Shown piece by piece: positions 24,691 through 33,079 of a DNA stretch of 64,000 nucleotides (its first letter is position 1; each line of letters opens with the position of its first letter). Below the pieces are notes generated by a model. That model searched no databases, was not told where the DNA came from, and worked only from the letters and a program-made list of their open reading frames with translations. Location: the NCBI GenBank assembly GCA_035366835.1, contig DAOSIS010000003.1, positions 1 to 64,000 of the forward strand. Reading direction: 5' to 3'. Source of the stretch: UBA6109 sp035366835. Lineage in GTDB: Bacteria > Desulfobacterota > Syntrophia > Syntrophales > UBA6109. Made by a program: the position numbers and the translations under genes.

Positions 24691-27207
24691 ATGGAATATA
24701 CGAATCTGGGTGCGGCGTATCGATCGGTCTGCCGGCGCCATGGGGACCGCGTTCTTTTCAGGAATAGGAACATCACCTTCGCAGAAACCTGGCGGCGGGC
24801 CGAGTCCCTCGCCCTCTTCCTCCGGCGGGAGGGGTGCGCAAAGGGCGAAGTCATCGCCGTCCTAGCGCCCAGCTCGCCGGAATGGTGCATCGCCTACATG
24901 GCGATCACGGCGATCGGTGCAATTGCCCTCCCGCTCGACACCAACCTCACGCCCGATCAGTACCGGGCCATGCTCCGGGCCGTGTCGGCGCGCGCCGTCT
25001 TCGTCTCCGGGCCGTTCCGCGGCCTCTTCGGGGACGTGACCGTTTACGACATCGACGGCGAAGGGGCCGCAGGCGGCGGAGAACTTCCGGAGGTTCCGCT
25101 GGGAGAAAAGGACCTCGCTTCGCTGCTCTTCACCTCCGGCACGACGGGAACCCCGAAGATCGTCTCGCTCACCCACGGGAACATCCTTCACGTCGCGCTG
25201 GTCTGCACGGAACTGGAGGAATACACCGCGGAAGACGTGACGCTGGCCATGCTCCCGCTCTACCACGTCTACGCCTTCGAATCGACCTTCATGGCCCCGC
25301 TGCTCACGGGGAGCTCCATCGTCTTCCAGACCTCCCTGAAGGGCCCGGACATCATCCGGGCGCTTGCGGAAAACCCGATCACGATCTTCCCGGCCGCCCC
25401 CCAGATGTGGGAACTCTTCTTCGACGCGATGGTGGGCAAGATCCGCGCCCAATCGCAGGTGAAGTACCGCATCTTTCTCTTCTTTCTCCGGGCGGCTCCG
25501 ATTCTGAAGGCCCTGGGACTGGGCTTTCTTCCGCGGAAGGTCTTCCAGCCGGTCCACGACCTCTTCGGACGGCGGATGCGCTTCTTCATCAGCGGCGGCG
25601 CGCCGCTCAAGAAGGAGTATTTCGACGCCTACCGGAGCATGGGCTTCCACATCATGGAGGGCTACGGCCTGACCGAGACCACCGGCCCCATCGCCATCCC
25701 CTACTACAGGGACGCACGCGCGGGCGCCGTGGGCCCGCCGATTCCCGGAAACGAGGTCAGGATCAAAGGGGAAGGCGCCGACGGGATCGGGGAGATCTGG
25801 CTGCGGGGCAAGGCGGTGATGGCCGGCTACTACCGGAACGACGAGGCCAATCGCCGGGTCTTCGACGCGGAAGGCTTCTTCAACACCCAGGATCTGGGCT
25901 ACGTCGACGGGAAGGGCCACATTCATATCACGGGCCGCAAGAAGAACGTCATCGTCCTCGACTCCGGGAAGAACGTCTACCCCGAGGAGTTGGAGCTCCA
26001 TTTCCGGACGTCGGCCCTGATTGCCGAGATCGCCGTCTTCGGCCGGAAGATCGACGGCCGCGAGACGGTGTACGCGGTCGTCGTTCCCGCCGCCGGCGCG
26101 GCGGACGCCTACCGGGCCGTGCGTGATGAGATCGTCTCGCTCAACCGGCAGCTTCCCCCTTACAAGGCGCTTGTCCGTTTCGCCCTGTCGGCGGATCCTC
26201 TTCCCCGCAACTCGACGCGCAAGATCCTGATCGACGAGGTGATCCGTCTGCTGAACGAGGGCGTCTACCAGACGGACGAAGGCGGGACTGCGACGCCGCG
26301 GAGGCGCTTCGAGGCGGCGGGCGCGCGGGAAGAGGAGATCGTCGCCGCCCTCGGTGAAAAACTGCACTCCGCCGAGCTGTACGCCGGCGAAACGCCGGCC
26401 GATCACGGGATCGATTCCCTCGGGATGATCGACCTGATCGTCCATCTGGAGGAGCGGCTCGACATCGCCGTGGACATGGACAAGGTGAGCCCCTTCCAGA
26501 GGATGGACGAATTCGTCCGCTATCTGGCCGGCTGCCCGGGCCGCAGCGGCGCAAACCTGGACGAGACGATCCTCCGGGGAGAAGCGACGACCTCGCTGAC
26601 GACGTTCCCGAACCCGCTGAGCGAGCTGATTCTCCTGACCGTCCGGGTCCTTTCCCGGCTGTGCTGGGGGTTCAAGGTCATCCATCCGGAACGCCTGGTC
26701 CCCGACAACGCGATCGTCGTCGCCAACCACCAGTCCGCCCTGGATCCCCTGTGGATCTTGAGCGCGCTTCCCTACCGTCTCCGGAAGCGTCTCTTCCTCA
26801 TCGGGAAGAAGGAGCTTTCCTTCCTCCGCTGCCTCTTCATCGGTTCTCCGCTCCTCTTCGTCGACCGGCGCGGGAACGTGGCGCCCGCCCTCAAGGCGGC
26901 GGCCGACGTCCTCCGGAGCGGCGCCTCGCTGGTCATCTTTCCGGAGGGGACGCGGACCCGCGACGGCGCCCTCGGACCCTTCAAGTCCGGAGCGGCCTAT
27001 CTGGCCAAGCACCTGGGCAGGAAGATCATCCCGGTGACGATCGACGGCTCCTTCGCGATCCTCCCCCGAGGCAGGACGATCCCCAGGTTCTTCGGAGTCG
27101 GCAGGGGGACCCTGCGGGTCGGCGAGCCCATCGATCCCGGCCGCTTCGATTCGGTCGAGGCCCTCAACGACCATCTGCGGAACGTCATCGGCGGCGCGAA
27201 ACGCTGA
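24691..27207 (+). CDS. AMP-dependent acyl ligase / ACP / PlsC acyltransferase fusion
   Basis: An 838-residue three-part enzyme. Residues 1-510 are an acyl-adenylating ligase (TSGTTGTPK at 148-156, YGLTETTGP, the hinge region at VDGKGHIHITGRKKN). Residues about 545-610 are an acyl carrier domain with the phosphopantetheine serine at Ser576 (DHGIDSLGM). Residues about 660-838 are a PlsC-type glycerolipid acyltransferase with NHQSALD (His680, Asp685) and FPEGTRTRD (about 750-758). The order suggests a fatty acid is activated, loaded on the built-in carrier and passed to a lysophospholipid or glycerol-phosphate. E. coli Aas has the two catalytic domains in the opposite order and no carrier. It is likely membrane-associated through the PlsC part. 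Neighbours are a repeat array and a convergent MFS gene. Confidence 0.9.
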   Translation: MEYTNLGAAYRSVCRRHGDRVLFRNRNITFAETWRRAESLALFLRREGCAKGEVIAVLAPSSPEWCIAYMAITAIGAIALPLDTNLTPDQYRAMLRAVSARAVFVSGPFRGLFGDVTVYDIDGEGAAGGGELPEVPLGEKDLASLLFTSGTTGTPKIVSLTHGNILHVALVCTELEEYTAEDVTLAMLPLYHVYAFESTFMAPLLTGSSIVFQTSLKGPDIIRALAENPITIFPAAPQMWELFFDAMVGKIRAQSQVKYRIFLFFLRAAPILKALGLGFLPRKVFQPVHDLFGRRMRFFISGGAPLKKEYFDAYRSMGFHIMEGYGLTETTGPIAIPYYRDARAGAVGPPIPGNEVRIKGEGADGIGEIWLRGKAVMAGYYRNDEANRRVFDAEGFFNTQDLGYVDGKGHIHITGRKKNVIVLDSGKNVYPEELELHFRTSALIAEIAVFGRKIDGRETVYAVVVPAAGAADAYRAVRDEIVSLNRQLPPYKALVRFALSADPLPRNSTRKILIDEVIRLLNEGVYQTDEGGTATPRRRFEAAGAREEEIVAALGEKLHSAELYAGETPADHGIDSLGMIDLIVHLEERLDIAVDMDKVSPFQRMDEFVRYLAGCPGRSGANLDETILRGEATTSLTTFPNPLSELILLTVRVLSRLCWGFKVIHPERLVPDNAIVVANHQSALDPLWILSALPYRLRKRLFLIGKKELSFLRCLFIGSPLLFVDRRGNVAPALKAAADVLRSGASLVIFPEGTRTRDGALGPFKSGAAYLAKHLGRKIIPVTIDGSFAILPRGRTIPRFFGVGRGTLRVGEPIDPGRFDSVEALNDHLRNVIGGAKR

Positions 27208-27222
27208 CCGGCGCCACGCAGT

Positions 27223-28422
27223 TCACTGCGGCGGAGCGGAAGTCGGCTTGTCCGCGGCGGGGACTTGCAGGCGCGGCACCAGCAGGGCGCTCGCCATCGT
27301 GACGGAGCCTACGAGGATAAAGGCGAGTCCGAAGGCGCCGGCATCCCCGAAGGCGCCGAGCAGGGTGGGAATCAGCCCGGCTCCGATCAGGTAGGCGATG
27401 AGGATGGTCATCGACACCGCCAGGCTCCGCGCGCGCGGCCCCACGATCCGGGCGAGGATCGTGAATCCCGACGTGAAGAAGACGACGGTCAGGATCGGCT
27501 GCAGGAAGACCATCGCCAGGACCAGCCGGCCGGGAAGAAGGGCAAGCAGGATCGCCGCGGCGCCGCTGAAGAGGAGCGCCGCCGTGATGATCGGCTTGGG
27601 ACCGAAGCGGTCCGTCAACCAGCCGGAGAGCAGCGCCGTCGCGAGGACGGGGACTCGCGAGAGGCTGAGCAGCGCGTTGGCCGTTCCGCGGTCGATGCCC
27701 CGCTCGGCGACGAGGTAGAGCGGCATCATACTGTACGTGCCGATGCTGGCTGTGATCCCCAGGGTGAAGAAGAGCGCCATGATCCAGAAGGAGCTTTGCG
27801 CACCCATCTGGCGCACGTTGCCGAACGTCGGCGGCTCCCCTCGGAAGTCCCCGCCCATCCCGAACCGGTGGAAAGCCATCCCCAGCAACACCGCGACGCC
27901 GCCGATCAAGGCGAGGATCTCCCGCCAGGAGAGGAAGGGCAGCAGTCCCTCGACGATGAGCGGCGAGGAGAGGAAGGCCAGCGTCGGGGCCAGTTCGTGG
28001 ACCGCCATCGCCTTGCCCCAGTGCGCGGAGGGAATCGCCGAGGTGATGGTCGTCAGCCCCGAGGGGAGGTAGAAGCCGCTGAAGATGCCCACGATGAAAA
28101 GGCCGGCGTGAATCATCCAGAGCGAGCGGGCGGCGGCGATGACGAGGAAGGCGGCGCCCACGGCCGCAGCCGCCGCGGCGACGGTCTGGCGGTGCGTCAG
28201 GCGGGAAGAGACGAACCCCGCGCCGATCAGCCCCGCCGCGTATCCCAGGGCGATCGTCATGAAGAATCCGCCCGCACCCGTATGGCCCAGACCCAGGTCC
28301 TTCTCGATGACGGGCATGAGCGGCGCGAGGACGACGCGGCAGATGAAATTGACCAGGAAGATGCCGGTCAGCAGCGACAGGAGCAGGACCTGGTCACGGC
28401 GGGAGAAGGAAGGATTGCTCAC
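27223..28422 (-). CDS. MFS transporter
   Basis: A 399-residue twelve-helix carrier. Helix 1 begins LLLSLLTGIFLVNFICRVVL; the loop motif after helix 2 is represented by SSRLTHRQTV and its second-half counterpart by GWLTDRFGPKPI. I use the GTG start at 28422, which overlaps the stop of the preceding truncated MFS fragment (GTGA), because the residues from there give a normal MFS N-terminus. The frame is open further upstream but encodes out-of-frame translation of the fragment. Substrate unknown. It ends 15 bases from the convergent ligase fusion gene. Confidence 0.82.
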   Translation of the reverse strand: MSNPSFSRRDQVLLLSLLTGIFLVNFICRVVLAPLMPVIEKDLGLGHTGAGGFFMTIALGYAAGLIGAGFVSSRLTHRQTVAAAAAAVGAAFLVIAAARSLWMIHAGLFIVGIFSGFYLPSGLTTITSAIPSAHWGKAMAVHELAPTLAFLSSPLIVEGLLPFLSWREILALIGGVAVLLGMAFHRFGMGGDFRGEPPTFGNVRQMGAQSSFWIMALFFTLGITASIGTYSMMPLYLVAERGIDRGTANALLSLSRVPVLATALLSGWLTDRFGPKPIITAALLFSGAAAILLALLPGRLVLAMVFLQPILTVVFFTSGFTILARIVGPRARSLAVSMTILIAYLIGAGLIPTLLGAFGDAGAFGLAFILVGSVTMASALLVPRLQVPAADKPTSAPPQ

Positions 28423-28727
28423 GGCCGCGTCCCCGTCCGTTTCCACTGCCCCGGCCGCCCCGCGGCGCCGGCCGCGATGAGCCAGCGGGATGCAAAACGA
28501 TCGAGGAGATGCCCGGAGAGAATGCCGCCGGTTCCGTAGGCCGGAAAGGCCAGCGATGCGGCGAAGGAAACCACGGAACGCGACCAGCCCAGTTCCTCGC
28601 ACATATTCTTGAGAAGAACGCCGAAGCTGTGGCGGGCGCCGTAATCGAGGCCGATGGGAATGAAGGCCCCCGCCACCACGTACCAGCCCCAGAATGCCTT
28701 CCGGGGCTCCGCTGTCTCCACTTCCAT
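28419..28727 (-). pseudogene. Truncated duplicate of the OFA-type MFS gene
   Basis: 102 codons beginning with the same N-terminus as the MFS carrier at 20152-21429: WGWYVVAGAF, GWSRSVVS, and HLLDRFASRWLI against RLLDRFAPRWLI. Similarity holds to about residue 91 (AGAAG) and then stops; the final 10 or so residues are unrelated and run into the start of the next MFS gene by a GTGA overlap. Only about three membrane helices remain, so it cannot be a working carrier, though it has an intact start and may be translated as a leader that couples to the next gene. The upstream DNA is also duplicated. Confidence 0.85.
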
Positions 28728-28962
28728 GACATGCCTCTTGCAACTGCCGGGCAGGATCTTTTGCGCCATTGCCGTACCACAGGTGGGAACTTTAGGCAAG
28801 AAGCGACAGCAGATATCGTCTGGCGAGCTTGTCTTGTTCCTTCCCGGATTCCGTTGCCGACGGCCGATCCGCATACATAGAACTTGACGGCCGTTGAAAC
28901 GGCGATATAAACATACACCCTTCTCAGCGTTAGAGAAGAACCCGAAATTCCGGAGAGGCTGT

Positions 28963-31260
28963 ATGAAGAAAATTCTCTGCCTGGCCGTCATTCCGCCGTT
29001 GTTCTGGCTGCTGGCCGGCTGCGCGACGGCGGTCAAGCCCAGCGTCGTCAAGTTGTGCGAGCAGAACAAATGCGACCCGATCAAGGAAGAGAGCCCGCGG
29101 CAGGAACTGCTGGTGAAACTCTATAGCCTGATCAAGAAGAATCTCAACAAGAGTTTCCCCTTGTACGAGGTCGAACCGGGGAAGATCCTCGCGGCCAAGG
29201 ACAGACAGGCCTATCCGGAACAGGGTTTTTCCTTCTATGTCCAGGGCGGGCCCATGCCGGGCACGGGGACGGCGAAATCGATCACCTTCAACGACATCCT
29301 TTACGTGGACCGGGAGAACATGGAGATCAAGCTCAAGGTCTCCTATGTCGGCACTTGGAACATGATGCCGCTCCTTGTCCTGCCGGCGGAGGCCATCCTG
29401 TCGATCAAATCCGCGACGGAGGTCAGCCTGGAAAGCGACCATCTTTCGTCCTGGATGGTTGTCGGGACGGGGGTGTGGCACTTCAAGTGGTTCTTCGATT
29501 ACATCGATTTCGATCGCATGATCCTCGCCGGTTCCTGCTCCACCCGTTACGTCGGTCCTCTGTCCCTGGGAGGCGGAAAAGGATATGTGCAGGTGTCGCT
29601 CGGGGATGCGCTGCCCGATATGACGGAGACTCCGGCCGTCGCCCAAGGCGCGCCGCCGGAGAAGAAACCGGATTCGCCGGCAGTCGCTTCGCCGCCGCTG
29701 CTGGTCTTCAAGACCGCCGTCGAGGACGGTTCGAAAGACGGGATCTTCGACGGGGGAGAACAGGTCACGATGCGCGTCGATGTGGAAAACCGCGGGGCCG
29801 GTTCGGCGGGGAACGTGGAGGTCCAGCTGACCGGCGACGAAAGCCTGCTTCGTTACTTCGGGAACAGACGGTCCATCGGCGATATCCAGCCCGGAGAAAA
29901 ACGCATGGCGGAGTTCAAGGCCGTCCTGCCCATGGAAATCGAGCCGGGTGCGAAGGAGATCCACGTCCGGGTCCGGGAGGGGAAGGGCTATTCTCCCGAG
30001 GAGATGAATGTATTGAAGGTCGCCGTCCGCTCGGGCACGGTTCGGGAGAGCGTGGAGGTGATATCCGCCGTTCCCAAGCTGGTCTTCAACACGCAGTTGC
30101 GGGATCAGAACGGGAACAGCATTCTGGACGGCGGGGAAGAGATTTCGCTGCGGATCGAGGTGGAAAACAAGGGCGAAGCGAAGGCGGAGAAGGTGGAGGT
30201 CTTGCTGACGGGCCACCCCGTTCTTATCAGGGCCTTCGGCGGTGCCCGGTCGATCGGCGACATCCAGGTCGGCGAGAAGAAGGCGGCGCTTTTCAAGGCG
30301 ACGCTTCCCGCGCAGATCCCGTCGGAGCCCGCGAATCTTCGCGTCGAAATCCGCGAAGGCCGCGGCTTCGCGCCTCCGGAGAGGAAAGTGCTGCAGGTCG
30401 CCATGCGCGCCGTGGAAGTCCGCGAGGTGGTGGAAGTCCTGTCGGACATCGATGTGGACGACATCCCTCCGCGGGTGAAGGGGTACCAGAGACAGGAGGA
30501 TTTCGCGCTGATCGTCGGCATCGGCAGATACCGCGAGAAGATGATCCCGGAGATCAAATACGCCGTCCGCGACGCGGAGGTGGTGGCGAAGTATTTCGAG
30601 CATCTCGCGGGCATCTCGCCGGGCAACATCAAGGTCCTGACGGACGACAAGGCGACGAAGAGCGACATCGAGTCCCACCTGGAAGACTGGCTGCAGAAGC
30701 GCGCCACGAAGAACTCGACGGTTTTCGTCTACTACGCCGGGCACGGTGCGCCTGACCACCTGGGCAAGGAGGCCTACATCGTGCCGTTCGAGGGGCACCC
30801 GGATTTCCCGTCGAAACTCTACCCCCTCACCAGGATGTACGAAGCCCTCGGCCGGCTTCCCGCGAAGGAAGTCGTCGTGATGCTCGACAGCTGCTTTTCC
30901 GGCGCGAAGGGCAGGAGCGTGACGAGCGAAGGGGCCCGCCCCCTGGTCATGTCTCCCGGAACGCCGGCCCTTGCCGTGGGGAGGATCACGGTCATAGCCG
31001 GCTCGACGGGCAGCCAGATCAGCTCCGATTACGACAAGATGCGGCACGGCCTCTTCACGTACTACCTGCTCCGCGGCATGAGGGGAGAGGCGGACCGGGA
31101 CAAGAAAGGGGTCGTCGAGATCGGAGGGCTGTTCGACTACGTCAAAGCGAATGTGGCGGAAAGGGCCGTCGTCGAGTTCAACCGCGAACAGACGCCGGTA
31201 TTGCTTCCCGCCGACGCGAAGGGCGACAAGCTCCGGATCCCGGTGACGAAGACCCACTGA
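28963..31260 (+). CDS. Caspase-domain (peptidase C14) lipoprotein with two CARDB-like repeats
   Basis: A 765-residue protein. The lipobox is LLAGC near residue 20, so it is a lipoprotein. Residues about 25-230 are unrecognised and contain many basic residues. Two copies of a 120-residue Ig-like domain follow (about 247-369 and 373-485), each with DGGE followed by VENRG or VENKG and RSIGDIQ, as in CARDB/NEW3-type adhesion or scaffold modules. The C-terminal 260 residues are a caspase-like domain with His594 (YYAGHG) and Cys644 (LDSCFSGAKG), both canonical. GGAGAGG precedes the ATG. Metacaspase-like peptidases of this type cleave after Arg/Lys; a substrate is not evident. It is one of three envelope caspase-fold genes in the window. 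Confidence 0.88.
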   Translation: MKKILCLAVIPPLFWLLAGCATAVKPSVVKLCEQNKCDPIKEESPRQELLVKLYSLIKKNLNKSFPLYEVEPGKILAAKDRQAYPEQGFSFYVQGGPMPGTGTAKSITFNDILYVDRENMEIKLKVSYVGTWNMMPLLVLPAEAILSIKSATEVSLESDHLSSWMVVGTGVWHFKWFFDYIDFDRMILAGSCSTRYVGPLSLGGGKGYVQVSLGDALPDMTETPAVAQGAPPEKKPDSPAVASPPLLVFKTAVEDGSKDGIFDGGEQVTMRVDVENRGAGSAGNVEVQLTGDESLLRYFGNRRSIGDIQPGEKRMAEFKAVLPMEIEPGAKEIHVRVREGKGYSPEEMNVLKVAVRSGTVRESVEVISAVPKLVFNTQLRDQNGNSILDGGEEISLRIEVENKGEAKAEKVEVLLTGHPVLIRAFGGARSIGDIQVGEKKAALFKATLPAQIPSEPANLRVEIREGRGFAPPERKVLQVAMRAVEVREVVEVLSDIDVDDIPPRVKGYQRQEDFALIVGIGRYREKMIPEIKYAVRDAEVVAKYFEHLAGISPGNIKVLTDDKATKSDIESHLEDWLQKRATKNSTVFVYYAGHGAPDHLGKEAYIVPFEGHPDFPSKLYPLTRMYEALGRLPAKEVVVMLDSCFSGAKGRSVTSEGARPLVMSPGTPALAVGRITVIAGSTGSQISSDYDKMRHGLFTYYLLRGMRGEADRDKKGVVEIGGLFDYVKANVAERAVVEFNREQTPVLLPADAKGDKLRIPVTKTH

Positions 31261-31335
31261 TCATGAAGTCATTGCAGGGCGACCGCTGATTGTCGCGGCC
31301 GCCCTGTCCTTCCCGCGCCGGAGGGATGCGATCCC

Positions 31336-31600
31336 ATTTTGTCGTTCCCGCCGTCCCCTTTGTCATTCCCGCGGAAGCGGGAATCCGGTGTTATTTCTTG
31401 TCGTCCCCGCCCCCGCTTCCGCGAGGGCAGGCTGCGGCGGGGACCCAGTGCTCTGCTCGTCCTCAGACCCCGGCCCTATGGGCGGGCTGGAATCCAGTCC
31501 CTCCTTGTCATTCCCGCGGAAGCGGGAATCCAAGGGGTTTTTTTGGAACCTGTTGCCGTGTCAGGCAGCGCACTGGACCCCCGCATTCGCGGGGGTGACA
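31336..31600. repeat. Dispersed hairpin repeats
   Basis: After the caspase gene. Two copies of TCATTCCCGCGGAAGCGGGA followed by ATCC (perfect inverted repeats) lie at about 31362 and 31508. A GTCCCCGCCCCCGCTTCC unit with GGCAGGCTGCGGCGGGGACC lies between them, and CCCCCGCATTCGCGGGGG follows at the right end. These are the same building blocks as the arrays at 6.4 and 24.1 kb but without a regular period. The remaining DNA to 31814 shows no gene. Confidence 0.8.
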
Positions 31601-31814
31601 GAGGTTAGTGATCGAGGCCAATCATACGCCCCGTTTCTGGAACATCGTCCGCACCCAGGTGCCCATGGCGGAACAGGCAAAGGCCTGGTTGAAGGAAAAC
31701 GGCCGGTTGCTTGAAGAAACCATATAGAACGAGCAGCGTGCTGCGGCCTACCGGGTATAGGAACGGCTTCTGCCGGAAAAATCGAAAATGGAGCAATGCG
31801 GCCGGCAAATGCGC

Positions 31815-32786
31815 CTACTCTCCCGCCGCCTCGAAGGCCCTTTCCATCTGCTCCCTCGGCAGAAGCGATGATTTCATCTGTTCGGTCAGCTCCGGAATCC
31901 CGAACCACTGGCCGGATGCACCGACCACCATCTCGAGGCTTCCGTCTTCCCCGACCGCCGCGGCGCCGCCTGAAGCCCAATAGAGAAGCCGCGATCCGGC
32001 GCGGCCGCGGACCCGGTCGCCCCTTCCGAAGAAGAGCAGCCTCTCGCCGTCCGCAACGGGCCGGTAGAAGGTGTAGCCGATCCGGACCGTGACGGCTCCG
32101 CTTCCGGAAATCATGAAGCCTCCCCAGCCCAGGATCTCATCGAGAAGGGCCAGGAAGGGGAGGGGATGAAGAAAGCCGTTCCGGGTGAATCGACAGAAAG
32201 AATCGCGGTCTCCGGCGTCGAAGCCCACCGGTGAAACAACGACCTTGCCGGGTGCATTCCAGAGGTGAAACTGCCTCCTCAGTCCTGGATGGCTGCGCCC
32301 GACGCCGCAGACGAAGCAGTTCCTGTAGGAGGGAAGAGGCGAGAGCTCCTTCAGGAGATCACCGCATTTCTCCGGCATGAACGCGGCGAACAGCTTCCCG
32401 TGCCCTCCGCTGTCTTCCCCGTAGCGGATGGAAGAAAGCATGTACTCAAGAGGATTGCCGTCCACGGTGGCGCTCCCCTCGGCGCCGGCTTCGGCGGGCG
32501 TGACGTCGAAGTGAAGCCGGTCGCCGACCCTGATGCCGGTCCCGCCCAGGCGGAAATCGGCGGAAACGGGAAAGAGCGGATTGCCCCGCTCCGGATAGCC
32601 GCCGAGGGCCGCCGCCAGGTCCATCATGACCCCCATGCTGATGCCTCCGTGGGGGATTCCGATCCAACCCTCCAGGCGGTCGTCCATGACGATGTCGGCG
32701 GATGCCCGGCCCCGGGCGTGAAAAATCGTTCCCGGTCCGTAGAGAAACTGCCGGACGTAATCAGTGGTGAGATCTGCAGGCTTCAT
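31815..32786 (-). CDS. Double-hotdog, thioesterase-like protein
   Basis: A 323-residue cytoplasmic protein that looks like two hotdog folds in tandem. The first half has IPHGGISMGVMMDLAAALGG, the helix-entry HGG motif of PaaI/4HBT thioesterases. The second half opens with NCFVCGVGRSHPGL, the C-x2-CG-x3-HPGL signature seen in PaaI-like proteins, and repeats the strand-helix pattern (FLALLDEILGWGG). Such proteins hydrolyse acyl-CoA or aromatic acyl-CoA thioesters, or may be non-catalytic. No ribosome site is clear before the ATG at 32786. No partner gene lies on the same strand, so the substrate is unknown. Confidence 0.65.
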   Translation of the reverse strand: MKPADLTTDYVRQFLYGPGTIFHARGRASADIVMDDRLEGWIGIPHGGISMGVMMDLAAALGGYPERGNPLFPVSADFRLGGTGIRVGDRLHFDVTPAEAGAEGSATVDGNPLEYMLSSIRYGEDSGGHGKLFAAFMPEKCGDLLKELSPLPSYRNCFVCGVGRSHPGLRRQFHLWNAPGKVVVSPVGFDAGDRDSFCRFTRNGFLHPLPFLALLDEILGWGGFMISGSGAVTVRIGYTFYRPVADGERLLFFGRGDRVRGRAGSRLLYWASGGAAAVGEDGSLEMVVGASGQWFGIPELTEQMKSSLLPREQMERAFEAAGE

Positions 32787-32940
32787 CGTGACGACAGTTT
32801 TATTGGCTCGGCATGTAGAATGTCAAGAGGCGACGTGCCGGGCGGTGATGTATCAGATCTTGTGTCAGGGATAGAAGAAAGGATATCTCCCCCGGTTGCT
32901 AAGACCGATAACGTGCCGGACCTTCCACCGACGGCGGGGC

Positions 32941-32980
32941 GACAGAAAAGACGCTGGATTCCCGCTTCCGCGGGAATGAT
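32941..32980. repeat. Dispersed hairpin repeat (single unit)
   Basis: A single copy of GACGCTGGATTCCCGCTTCC followed by GCGGGAATGAT, an inverted repeat of the same family as the other units. It lies in the 290-base gap downstream of the Trp-repeat gene. The rest of the gap holds nothing I recognise. Confidence 0.65.
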
Positions 32981-33079
32981 CCTGGTCCAACCGGCTTCGG
33001 AGGGGAAATCCGCCCACTCTTGCCTGCGATTCCGCCTCCTCCTCTTGCCATAAGGGATGAGATGAATCGAATATGGATA

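Noticed and set aside
24862..27174. 770-codon minus-strand frame opposite the ligase fusion
   Set aside because: Shadow frame of a high-GC gene with three clear domains on the plus strand.
28930..31257. 775-codon minus-strand open frame opposite the caspase gene
   Set aside because: Shadow frame; His/Arg-rich with no known motifs.
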